Shown: piece after piece, positions 26,394 through 35,377 of the stretch | How positions within the stretch are numbered: the stretch's first letter is position 1 | How the letters are laid out: each line of letters begins with the position of its first letter | Source of the DNA: Candidatus Kaistia colombiensis | Lineage (GTDB): Bacteria; Pseudomonadota; Alphaproteobacteria; Rhizobiales; Kaistiaceae | Direction: 5' to 3' | NCBI GenBank assembly: GCA_029203105.1 | Contig: CP119318.1 | Coordinates: 3,300,501-3,364,500, forward strand | Length of the DNA: 64,000 bases | Made by a program: the position numbers and the translations under genes | Notes under the pieces: generated by a model | Told to the model about the DNA's origin: nothing | The model's database searches: none | The model's input: only the letters and a program-made list of their open reading frames with translations

Positions 26394-26602
26394 TCGGATT
26401 CGTCTTCCGGCACAGCCTTGGGATCCCACGTCGTCCAGAACTCGCCGGTCGCTTCGTCCTTGCCGTCGATGATGACGAGGCCCATGGCGTCGAGCTGCTT
26501 GCGGATGGTGTCGGCCTTGGCGAAGTCCTTCACCTCGCGCGCGGCGATACGGTCGGCAATGAGCTGTTCGATCAGGGCTTCGTCGAGCGGAATGTTGGTC
26601 AT
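26390..26602 (-). CDS. Stand-alone paralogue of the CysS C-terminal tail
   Basis: 70 residues. It matches the last 55 or so residues of the neighbouring CysS: both share an IA-x-R-x-x-AR pattern, a K-x-FA-x-AD-x-IR segment, LD-x-x-G, and ATGE-x-x-TTW. In CysS this helical tail helps recognise the tRNA anticodon region. The ATG at 26602 is preceded by CCAGAAAGACACG. Its stop overlaps the cimA start, so translation of cimA is likely coupled to it. Function unknown; it could be a domain duplicate that binds RNA or tRNA-Cys (inference). Confidence 0.75.
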   Translation of the reverse strand: MTNIPLDEALIEQLIADRIAAREVKDFAKADTIRKQLDAMGLVIIDGKDEATGEFWTTWDPKAVPEDESE

Positions 26603-26664
26603 GGTCGTGTCTTTCTGGTTGGCGACGCGGTTCAGCGCGCGCAGGAATTCGTGACGTCGCTCAC

Positions 26665-26779
26665 CGTCATCCCGGCGAAGGCCGGGATCCATTCAGCGGA
26701 GGCCTTTGTCGTCGAAGCTGCAAATCCATCAGCCTGCGCAAACACGGCGGCATGGATCCCGGCTTCCGCCGGGATGACG
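26665..26779. repeat. Inverted-repeat element, tandem unit 1
   Basis: 115 bases bounded by CGTCATCCC and GGGATGACG. Each end forms its own small hairpin (CCCGGC-GAAG-GCCGGG left, CCCGGC-TTCC-GCCGGG right), and the two ends are complementary to each other. Similarity to unit 2 continues about 20 bases to the right (GGGGCGGGC). The GTCATCCCGGCGAAGGCCGG type of repeat is widespread in Hyphomicrobiales intergenic DNA. Confidence 0.88.
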
Positions 26780-26853
26780 GCGAGCATGGGGCGGGCAACA
26801 CGATCGCAGTCAGCGCGGGAGAGCAAGGCAGCATCGGTAACGACACCCTCGGT

Positions 26854-26968
26854 CGTCATCCCTGCGAAAGCAGGGATCCATTCAGCGGGAGCCTTGGGCG
26901 TTGAAACCGCGACTCTGCCAACCTCAGTGAACGCGGCGGCATGGATCCCTGCTTTCGCAGGGATGACG
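26854..26968. repeat. Inverted-repeat element, tandem unit 2
   Basis: 115 bases, 189 bases downstream of unit 1 and in the same orientation. Terminal hairpins are CCCTGC-GAAA-GCAGGG and CCCTGC-TTTC-GCAGGG. Relative to unit 1 both ends carry the same matched base-pair change, so each stem stays perfect. With unit 1 it fills most of the 433-base gap between cysS and the CysS-tail gene; nothing else is seen there apart from the upstream region of the small gene. Confidence 0.88.
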
Positions 26969-27035
26969 GCGAGTGTGGGGCGGGCGTCGGAGCCAAGCCC
27001 GGCGACGTAGAAGCGTGCAGACGTGGCGGCAGCCA

Positions 27036-28541
<1,506 letters not shown>

Positions 28542-28890
28542 TGAACGATCCCGATGAACAAAAGCCCGCCGGCCTTGGCGTTCGTCTCTATCGGAACGGA
28601 ACAGAGGAACGGCCTCAGCCAGCGAGCGCTAGCCGGTAATAATCCCGCAGCAGTAAATGCCGTTGAAACGCGGAAAAGCCGTCATAGCAGCGTGATGACG
28701 GAATTCGGACGGAGCGTCAAGGCGGAAGCCATCCACAGTCCCGCCATCAACGTCACCAGAATCCTAAGATCGCGACATTTTTAATCAAATCGCAATCATT
28801 CCAAACGATATCTGAACGCAGGTTTCAGGTCGGGTTCAGCGGCGGGGGCGCAGCATCCGATCATCGACCAGGCTTCTGGAGTATTGCGTT
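28542..28890. other. Intergenic region upstream of cysS
   Basis: 349 bases with no convincing gene. A 76-codon plus-strand open frame at 28554-28784 lacks a ribosome site and recognisable features. The region is fairly AT-rich from 28770 to 28830 and probably holds promoters for cysS (minus) and for the small frame or maeB (plus). Confidence 0.4.
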
Positions 28891-29079
28891 ATGGCCACTC
28901 GTTCGTTCTTCGCCGTCACCCTCTTTGCAACGCTGATCGGCATCGGCTTGGCCGAACTGGTGCAGCGCCCCACGCATTCCGACATCCGCGACCCGCGCAC
29001 CTCGGCCATCAGCATGTGCATGAGCAAGGGCGTCGCCTGCGGCGTGACGGCTACTCGCTCCGGCTTCGCCTCTTTCTGA
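28891..29079 (+). CDS. Possible small secreted or membrane-anchored protein
   Basis: 62 residues: a hydrophobic N-terminal segment (about 5-22, FFAVTLFATLIGIGLAEL) followed by a short polar tail containing two cysteines (MCMSKGVACG). Only a weak GGAG lies 16 bases upstream. It sits 91 bases before maeB in the same direction. No family recognised; this could be a chance reading frame. Confidence 0.35.
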   Translation: MATRSFFAVTLFATLIGIGLAELVQRPTHSDIRDPRTSAISMCMSKGVACGVTATRSGFASF

Positions 29080-29170
29080 CGTTCCATCACTCGCCTCGCT
29101 GGCCCTGATCGGCTACGACGGATCCCGGCAGGCAATCTGCCACCCATCCGTTTCGTTCGCAGGCAAGAAA

Positions 29171-31456
29171 ATGACCGACAAAAGCCCGGCCGGCGCCGAT
29201 CTCGACGAGAGCGCGCTCTTCTTTCACCGCTTCCCGCAACCGGGAAAGCTTGAGATCCGGGCAACCAAGCCGCTCGGCAATCAACGCGATCTGGCGCTTG
29301 CCTATTCGCCCGGCGTCGCCGCGCCCTGCCTCGCCATCGAGGCGGACCCGGCCAAGGCGTTCGACTACACCGCGCGCGGCAATCTGGTCGCCGTCATCTC
29401 GAACGGCACCGCCGTGCTCGGCCTCGGCGCCATCGGCGCGCTGGCCTCGAAGCCGGTGATGGAAGGCAAGGCCGTCCTCTTCAAGAAATTCGCCGGCATC
29501 GACGTGTTCGACATCGAGGTCGAGGAACGCGACATCGACCGCTTCGTCGATGTCGTCGCGGCGCTGGAGCCGACCTTCGGCGGCATCAACCTCGAAGACA
29601 TCAAGGCGCCGGAATGCTTCGAGATCGAGCGCAAGCTGCGCGCCCGGATGCAGATTCCTGTCTTTCATGACGACCAGCACGGCACCGCGATCATCGTCGG
29701 CGCGGCCGTCATCAACGGGTTGAAGCTGAAGCAGAAGCCGATCGCCGAGGCGAAGATCGTCTGCTCGGGTGCCGGTGCCGCCGCCCTCGCCTGCCTTCAC
29801 CAGATGGTCGCGCTTGGCGCCAAGCTGGAGAACATCTGGGTCGCAGACATCGAGGGCGTCGTCTATGAGGGCCGCGAAGCCCTGATGGACCAGTGGAAGT
29901 CCGTCTTCGCGCAGAAGACCGACAAGCGGAAGCTCGCCGACATCATCGACGGCGCCGACGTCTTCCTCGGCCTCTCCGCCGCCGGCGTGCTGAAGCCCGA
30001 CATGGTCGCCCGGATGGCCGAGCGGCCGCTGATCCTGGCGCTCGCCAATCCGAAGCCGGAAATCATGCCGGATGATGCGCGCGCCGTGCGCCCGGACGTG
30101 ATGATCTGCACCGGCCGGTCGGATTTCCCCAATCAGGTCAATAACGTACTCTGTTTTCCTCACATCTTCCGCGGCGCGCTCGATGTCGGCGCGACGACGA
30201 TCAATGAGGAAATGAAGCAGGCAGCGGTCCATGCGATCGCCGCCCTCGCCCAGGAAGAGCCGTCCGATATAGCGGCGCAGGCCTATGGCGGCGTGCAGCT
30301 GACCTTCGGTCCCGACTATCTGATCCCATCGCCCTTCGATCAGCGCCTGATCCTGCGGATCGCGCCGGCCGTGGCGCGGGCGGCGATGGAGTCCGGCGTG
30401 GCGACGCGGCCGATCACCGATTTCGACGCCTATATGGACCGGCTGACGCGCTTCGTCTTCAAGTCCGGCCTGCTGATGAAGCCGATGGTGGCCGCCGCCA
30501 AGCAGGACGTGAAGAGGGTCATCTATGCCGATGGCGAGGACGAGCGCGTGCTGCGCGCCGCCCAGGTGGCGCTGGAAGACGGCCTGGCGCAGCCGATCCT
30601 GATCGGCCGCCCCTCGGTGATCGAGACCCGCGTGAAGCGCTTCGGATTGCGCTTCAACCCGGGCGTCGATTGCGAAATCATCAATCCCGAGGACGACAAG
30701 CGCTATCGCGACTATGTCGAGCTTTATCTCGACAAGATGGGCCGACGGGGCATCACCCCAGAAGCCGCGCGCACCATCGTCCGCACCAATTCGACGGTGA
30801 TCGGCGCGCTCGCCCTGATCCGCAGCGACGCGGACGCGCTGCTCTGCGGCCTCGAAGGCCAGTTCCGCACCAATTTCCGGGTGATCCGCGACGTCATCGG
30901 CCTGCGCCCGGGCAGCCACGCCTATTCGGCAATGAGCCTGCTGATCAGCTCGGGCGCGACGACCTTCCTGACCGACACCTATGTCAACGAGAACCCGACA
31001 GCGGAAGAAATCGCGGAAGTGACCCGGCTCGCCGCCGACCACATCCGTCGCTTCGGCATCACCCCGAAGGCGGCGATGCTGTCGCACTCGAACTTCGGCT
31101 CGCGCGACAACGTCTCGAGCGCCAAGATGCGGTCGGCGACCGAAATCCTCTGGGAGACGGCGCCCGAGCTCGAGGTCGATGGCGAAATGCATGGCGACTC
31201 GGCACTGTCCGAGACGCTGCGCGCCCGCGTCATGCCGAAGTCGAAGCTGACGGGCGAAGCCAATCTGCTGGTGTTCCCGAACCTCGACGCCGCCAACATC
31301 ACGATGAACGTCGTCAAGGTGATGACCGACGCGCTGCATGTCGGCCCGATCCTGCTCGGCGCCGCCAAGCCGGCGCATATCCTGACCCCGTCGGTCACGT
31401 CGCGCGGCATCGTCAACATGACGGCGCTGGCGGCGGTCGAGGCGCAAAGTGTCTGA
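29171..31456 (+). CDS. maeB: NADP-dependent malic enzyme, MaeB type with phosphotransacetylase-like domain
   Basis: Oxidatively decarboxylates malate to pyruvate with NADP. The 761-residue hybrid architecture is typical: a malic-enzyme domain at about residues 20-420 (LAYSPGVAAPCLAI, FHDDQHGTAIIVGAAVINGL, VCSGAGAAALACL), then a phosphotransacetylase-like domain at about 435-755 (DGEDERVLRAAQVA, LSHSNFGSRDN), which in characterised enzymes binds acetyl-CoA as regulator rather than catalysing. CAAGAAAATG gives a modest ribosome site. A clear terminator follows. Confidence 0.95.
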   Translation: MTDKSPAGADLDESALFFHRFPQPGKLEIRATKPLGNQRDLALAYSPGVAAPCLAIEADPAKAFDYTARGNLVAVISNGTAVLGLGAIGALASKPVMEGKAVLFKKFAGIDVFDIEVEERDIDRFVDVVAALEPTFGGINLEDIKAPECFEIERKLRARMQIPVFHDDQHGTAIIVGAAVINGLKLKQKPIAEAKIVCSGAGAAALACLHQMVALGAKLENIWVADIEGVVYEGREALMDQWKSVFAQKTDKRKLADIIDGADVFLGLSAAGVLKPDMVARMAERPLILALANPKPEIMPDDARAVRPDVMICTGRSDFPNQVNNVLCFPHIFRGALDVGATTINEEMKQAAVHAIAALAQEEPSDIAAQAYGGVQLTFGPDYLIPSPFDQRLILRIAPAVARAAMESGVATRPITDFDAYMDRLTRFVFKSGLLMKPMVAAAKQDVKRVIYADGEDERVLRAAQVALEDGLAQPILIGRPSVIETRVKRFGLRFNPGVDCEIINPEDDKRYRDYVELYLDKMGRRGITPEAARTIVRTNSTVIGALALIRSDADALLCGLEGQFRTNFRVIRDVIGLRPGSHAYSAMSLLISSGATTFLTDTYVNENPTAEEIAEVTRLAADHIRRFGITPKAAMLSHSNFGSRDNVSSAKMRSATEILWETAPELEVDGEMHGDSALSETLRARVMPKSKLTGEANLLVFPNLDAANITMNVVKVMTDALHVGPILLGAAKPAHILTPSVTSRGIVNMTALAAVEAQSV

Positions 31457-31514
31457 CCGATGCGGCCGGCGTCTCTCTCGGGATGTGCCGGCCAGCGTCA
31501 ACAGGATCTAAATC

Positions 31515-31546
31515 ATGGCCGGTCCAGATTGGGCCGGCCATTTTTC
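31515..31546 (+). terminator. Terminator after maeB
   Basis: ATGGCCGG (31515-31522) pairs with CCGGCCAT (31534-31541) and is followed by TTTTTC. It lies about 60 bases after the maeB stop and about 35 bases before the next gene's start, so that gene is either read through or has a promoter close by. Confidence 0.82.
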
Positions 31547-31579
31547 TTTGAGAGCCCCTCGAAACGAGCCCATGTCGCG

Positions 31580-32161
31580 ATGACCAGCCCGGCTGACGAC
31601 ACCGTCGATCTCTACCTGAGCGACATCCATAACTTCTTCCAGACCCCGGAAGTCGATCCGTTCCTCGGCGAGAACATCGAGGCGTCGGGCATCGATCAGC
31701 TGATCGACACGATGAATGCCCGCCCCCAGTCGCGCGGCGACATCAAGAACGTCGTCATTCACCTGCCCGAGGCGCTGCCCGAGCCGAACCTGCCGGTCCG
31801 GGTCCGGACGGCGATCACCAATTACTGCGACGCGCAGATCCGCCTCGCCGTGCAGAAGAAGCGCGAGATCTGGCTGGAAGGCCGCAAGTCGCTCAAGATC
31901 GGCTTGGTATTCTGGGCGATCTGCCTGGCGCTTTCGCTGCTGTTCGAGGAGGTGATCTTCACCCGTCACGTCTTCGGCCGCCTGTTCGGCGAGGGCTTCA
32001 TCATCGCCGGCTGGGTTGGCCTCTGGCGCCCGGCCGAGCTACTGCTCTACGACTGGCGTCCCTATGCGCGCGAGAAGAAGCGCTATGAGGAAATCAAGGC
32101 GATGAACGTCGCCATCGTGCCGCACGCGGCCGCCGAGACGCGGATGCCGCCCTCGATCTGA
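31580..32161 (+). CDS. Uncharacterised two-helix membrane protein
   Basis: 193 residues. About the first 120 residues are soluble and acidic to mixed, with IHLPEALPEPNLPVRVRTAI, followed by two membrane helices (about 113-131 and 145-163) and a basic cytoplasmic tail rich in Arg and Lys (YAREKKRYEEIKAMN). No enzymatic motif seen. The ATG at 31580 was chosen because an upstream in-frame start runs through the maeB terminator. I do not recognise the family. Confidence 0.75.
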   Translation: MTSPADDTVDLYLSDIHNFFQTPEVDPFLGENIEASGIDQLIDTMNARPQSRGDIKNVVIHLPEALPEPNLPVRVRTAITNYCDAQIRLAVQKKREIWLEGRKSLKIGLVFWAICLALSLLFEEVIFTRHVFGRLFGEGFIIAGWVGLWRPAELLLYDWRPYAREKKRYEEIKAMNVAIVPHAAAETRMPPSI

Positions 32162-32406
32162 TCCAGCCGCACAGCCTCCGTCCGGTCGGCCATTCCGGCG
32201 ATATTGCGGTCGCCGACCACCTCCTCCCGACAGTCCCGGCATCCGAAGTCGCAAGGGCCTCCAGCCAGTGCGGGCAGAGGCGCGGGACCGCGATTGCCGC
32301 AAGGGGGCAGGTGGCCGCCACGGCAGCACGCGGGACATATGGCTACCTCGCTCTATGTGGATCCATGGGTGTGCGCTGGCCGCCGCCCAGAGATCAGGAG
32401 CGAACC

Positions 32407-33366
32407 ATGAGCACATCCGACCAGACCAGGCCCTTGCTCGACGACGACGGCATCGACCGCCGCGGCTTCCTCAAATGCATGAACTGGGCGGGGACCGGAA
32501 TTCTCTGGACCCTTGCCGGAGGCCTGCCGCAGGGGATCGGCCTCGACAGAGCCCTGGCGGCGGACGCAACGCCCCTGCCCTTCACCTTCCTGCAAATCAG
32601 CGACAGCCATGTCGGCTTCGACAAGCCGGCCAATCCGAACGCGCTGGCGACGCTGCAGGAGGCGATCGACCGGATCAAGGCCCTGCCCGTCAAGCCGGCC
32701 TTCATGATCCATACCGGCGATATCAGCCACCTCTCCAAAGCTTCGGAATTCGACAACGCCGACAAGCTGATCGGCGAATCCGGGATGCAGGTCTTTTACG
32801 TGCCGGGCGAGCACGACCTCTTGGACGAACAACAGGGCAAGGCCTATCTCGACCGCTATGGCAAGGGCTCGAAGGGGGCCGGGTGGTACAGCTTCGACCG
32901 TGACGGCGTGCATTTCGTCGGGCTGGTCAACGTCGCCGGCCTCACCGCCGGCGGCCTCGGCAAGCTCGGCCCCGAACAGCTCGCCTGGCTGAAGAGCGAC
33001 CTCGCCGGCCTGTCCGCTTCGACGCCGGTCGTCGTCTTCGCCCATATCCCGCTCTGGAGCATCTATCCGGAATGGGGCTGGGGCACCGACGACGGCGCCG
33101 AGGCGCTTTCCAATCTGAAGCGCTTCGGCTCGGTGACCGTCCTCAACGGCCACATTCATCAGGTCATGCAGAAGGTAGAGGGCAACGTCACCTTCCATAC
33201 CGCGCGTTCGACCGCCTTTCCGCAGCCCGCCCCGGGCACGGCGCCCGCGCCCGGCCCGATGAAGGTGCCGGCCGGCGACCTGGGGAAATATCTCGGCGTC
33301 GCGACGGTGGATTTCGTCCGCGGCTCGCAGCCGCTCGCCATTGTCGACCGCCCGCTGGCGGGCTGA
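32407..33366 (+). CDS. Tat-exported metallophosphoesterase
   Basis: 319 residues. Residues 1-53 carry a twin-arginine signal (DRRGFLKCMNWAG) with cleavage likely after RALA. The calcineurin-like phosphoesterase motifs are all present: SDSHVGF, HTGDISH, PGEHDL (in place of GNHD), FAHIPLWS, and NGHIHQ. It probably hydrolyses phosphoesters in the periplasm with two metal ions. AGGAG precedes the ATG. It is followed 64 bases later by a cupredoxin gene, suggesting a joint role with copper or an oxidised partner; substrate unknown. Confidence 0.87.
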   Translation: MSTSDQTRPLLDDDGIDRRGFLKCMNWAGTGILWTLAGGLPQGIGLDRALAADATPLPFTFLQISDSHVGFDKPANPNALATLQEAIDRIKALPVKPAFMIHTGDISHLSKASEFDNADKLIGESGMQVFYVPGEHDLLDEQQGKAYLDRYGKGSKGAGWYSFDRDGVHFVGLVNVAGLTAGGLGKLGPEQLAWLKSDLAGLSASTPVVVFAHIPLWSIYPEWGWGTDDGAEALSNLKRFGSVTVLNGHIHQVMQKVEGNVTFHTARSTAFPQPAPGTAPAPGPMKVPAGDLGKYLGVATVDFVRGSQPLAIVDRPLAG

Positions 33367-33430
33367 GGGTCGCGAACCCGCCGATCGCGGCCGCCGGCCT
33401 CCTCACTTCATGGGACAGGAGAACTTCAGC

Positions 33431-33844
33431 ATGAGCGGACCAGCCAGCCAGCTTCCAGGGCCGCCAGGCGGGCACTCGCCGGCGAACCGCCCTTCGCCCA
33501 CGCAGCACCGCGCCCACCTCGTCGCAGCGGGACTGCTCGCCTTGTCATGGCTGGCCGCCGCGCCGGAAGCCTCGGCGGCCGGACCGACCGCGACGGTGCA
33601 GATCGAGAACTTCACGTTCACGCCGGCACAGCTTTCGATCGAGGCCGGAACGACCGTGACCTGGATCAACCACGACGACATCCCGCATCTGGTCGCCGCC
33701 AGCGACAAGGCGTTTCGCTCGCCACCACTCGACACGGACGAGAGCTTCTCCTTCACCTTCTCGACGCCCGGAACGTTCGACTATTTTTGCGCGCTGCATC
33801 CCCGGATGACGGGAACGATCCAAGTGACGGCGAAAGCGAAATAG
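33431..33844 (+). CDS. Periplasmic cupredoxin (amicyanin/plastocyanin-like)
   Basis: 137 residues. An N-terminal region with a signal (hydrophobic LVAAGLLALSWLAAAP, cleavage near ASAA) precedes a single cupredoxin domain. Type 1 copper ligands are visible: His in DIPHLVAA, then Cys, His and Met in FCALHPRM. It should carry one electron between periplasmic partners. It follows the metallophosphoesterase gene in the same direction and is closed by a hairpin that also terminates the convergent outer-membrane gene. Confidence 0.88.
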   Translation: MSGPASQLPGPPGGHSPANRPSPTQHRAHLVAAGLLALSWLAAAPEASAAGPTATVQIENFTFTPAQLSIEAGTTVTWINHDDIPHLVAASDKAFRSPPLDTDESFSFTFSTPGTFDYFCALHPRMTGTIQVTAKAK

Positions 33845-33865
33845 GGCGCGGTTGCGATAGGAACG

Positions 33866-33893
33866 AAAAAGGCCCGCCGGAACGGCGGGCCTT
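33866..33893 (-). terminator. Hairpin between the cupredoxin and outer-membrane protein genes
   Basis: AAGGCCCGCCG (33869-33879) pairs with CGGCGGGCCTT (33883-33893). On the minus strand it is followed by TTTTTCG, making a good terminator for the beta-barrel gene ending at 33920. On the plus strand it has only CTT after it, so it is a weaker terminator there. Confidence 0.8.
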
Positions 33894-33919
33894 CATCAAC
33901 CGTGACGCCAGCGCGCCAA

Positions 33920-34657
33920 TCAGAACTTGTAGTTCAGTCCGAGCTTGACCGAGTTGAACGAAGTGTCGAACTCGCGATTGTTGACCGGGTCGGTTGGGAA
34001 ATTTACGTCCACAAGCGTGACGTCATTCTTGCCGAGATCAGTGTAGAGATACTCCGCCTTCACGGTCACATTGTTGGTCACGGCATACTCGACGCCGGCG
34101 CCTACCGTCCAACCCCAAGCCGTGTCCGACTTGGACGTCTCGAAGCTTCCAACCCTGCTACAGCCTCTGGGCGTCAACGGCGAACGGCTCGGATCGCATC
34201 CCAGCTTGTGGTCAACATTCGCCCAAGCCAAACCACCGGTCAGGTAGGGCATGAACCGGTCAACCGAGTAGCCGACACGCGCCCTGACAGTGCCGAACCA
34301 GTCGATCTTGTCTTCGCCGTAATACGGATCGTACTGCGTAGCGCCGCCCCAGTCCTTGCCGATGCCGCTATAGGCGACGTCCGCCTCGGCGCCGAGGACG
34401 ACATTGTTGGCGAACTGGTAGTTGTAGCCGATCTGGGCGCCGCCGAAGCCGCCGGTCAGGGTCTGGCCGAATGCATTCGGGTTGTGCGTGTCCTGGGTGT
34501 GCCCCCAGCCGTAACCGCCATGAACACCGATATAGAAACCGGTCCAGTTGAACGCCTCAGCCGGTGCTGCAATCGGAGCGGGTTCATAGGTCAGGTCAGC
34601 AGCGAGAGCCGTCGATGCACTCAGGACGAGCATTGCGGCGGCAAGGCGAAGTTTCAT
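33920..34657 (-). CDS. Outer-membrane beta-barrel protein, Omp25/Omp31-like
   Basis: 245 residues with a signal peptide (MKLRLAAAMLVLSASTALA). The mature part shows the family pattern FNWTGFYIGVHGGYGWG, alternating beta-strands, RARVGYSVDRFMPYLTGGLAW, GWTVGAGVEYAVTNNVTVKAEYLY, and a C-terminal aromatic residue (LGLNYKF) needed for barrel assembly. Such proteins are abundant structural outer-membrane proteins of Hyphomicrobiales. The ATG at 34657 follows GGGGGATG. Two cysteines (GCDPSRSPLTPRGC) may form a disulfide in an external loop. Confidence 0.88.
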   Translation of the reverse strand: MKLRLAAAMLVLSASTALAADLTYEPAPIAAPAEAFNWTGFYIGVHGGYGWGHTQDTHNPNAFGQTLTGGFGGAQIGYNYQFANNVVLGAEADVAYSGIGKDWGGATQYDPYYGEDKIDWFGTVRARVGYSVDRFMPYLTGGLAWANVDHKLGCDPSRSPLTPRGCSRVGSFETSKSDTAWGWTVGAGVEYAVTNNVTVKAEYLYTDLGKNDVTLVDVNFPTDPVNNREFDTSFNSVKLGLNYKF

Positions 34658-35143
34658 GAAGACATCCCCCAGACGAATAGTTGCATATAATTTCGTATCA
34701 CAACCAAACAAAAGGAGTCCATGGCAAAAAACGCAACGGAACCCGCCGGATCGGCATCGAAGCCGATTGGGTAGATTTTCTATCCAGAAGTCGCGGATCG
34801 ACTGGCCCAGAAGGAAAAATCGATGAAGTCAGCAAGAAATCCCGCGGAACTCATGTGCCTCGCCGGGATTCCACGGCGATGCCAATCAACAAGGCACACG
34901 TATGATATCCGCTCCCGGAGGCTCGCCCCAGGCATGCAACCAGTCCGGGTGGATAGCCCGAGGGCTGCCAGTGGGAACGACAACCCAGGCCACAACCAGG
35001 CGATGCAACCGCGAACAGGCTGAAATACGGGCGCGGGACGACGCGGTTGCGCCGCGGCGCGATCGGCACAGGCACATGGCAGGTGCCAGGCGCGCGCACG
35101 GAGCAACGTGCCTTGCGCACGTTCTGTCTATGATCAAGGAAAA
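34658..35143. other. Intergenic region between the Omp gene and tRNA-Val
   Basis: 486 bases with no gene I can support. The part next to 34657 is AT-rich and should hold the Omp promoter. Short open frames exist on both strands but lack ribosome sites and conserved features, and none is credible. The part after 34900 has no visible repeats. Confidence 0.5.
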
Positions 35144-35218
35144 TGGTGGGCGGTACTGGGATTGAACCAGTGACCCTTCGCGTGTGAAGCGAATGCTCTC
35201 CCGCTGAGCTAACCGCCC
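35144..35218 (-). tRNA. tRNA-Val, anticodon CAC
   Basis: Full cloverleaf of 75 bases including an encoded CCA. The acceptor GGGCGGT pairs with ACCGCCC, the D-arm has TTAGCTCAGCGGGAGAGCA, the anticodon stem TTCGC/GCGAA encloses loop TTCACAC with anticodon CAC, and the T-arm has GGTTCAATCCC. It reads GTG valine codons. Confidence 0.95.
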
Positions 35219-35377
35219 GTTCCAGCCGGAGGAAACTGCTCCGGGGAAGGTGGCCGGATATAAATTGCCGCGGCCGATGAAGTCAAGCCGGGCCGGCGGG
35301 TTATGCCACGGGATTGTGAATTGCGCTTTCCGGGCCGATCCGTCAAATAAGAAGCTCACCTTACGAAATGCAGCCTT

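Noticed and set aside
26639..27010. CRISPR-like repeat array
   Set aside because: The repeats are only two units of 115 bases with internal inverted repeats, not short direct repeats with regular spacers, and no cas gene is present.
28554..28784. 76-codon plus-strand frame upstream of maeB
   Set aside because: No ribosome site, no recognisable domain, and composition typical of a chance frame in intergenic DNA.
34681..35143. Several short frames between the Omp gene and tRNA-Val
   Set aside because: None has a ribosome site or conserved features; codon usage looks random on both strands.
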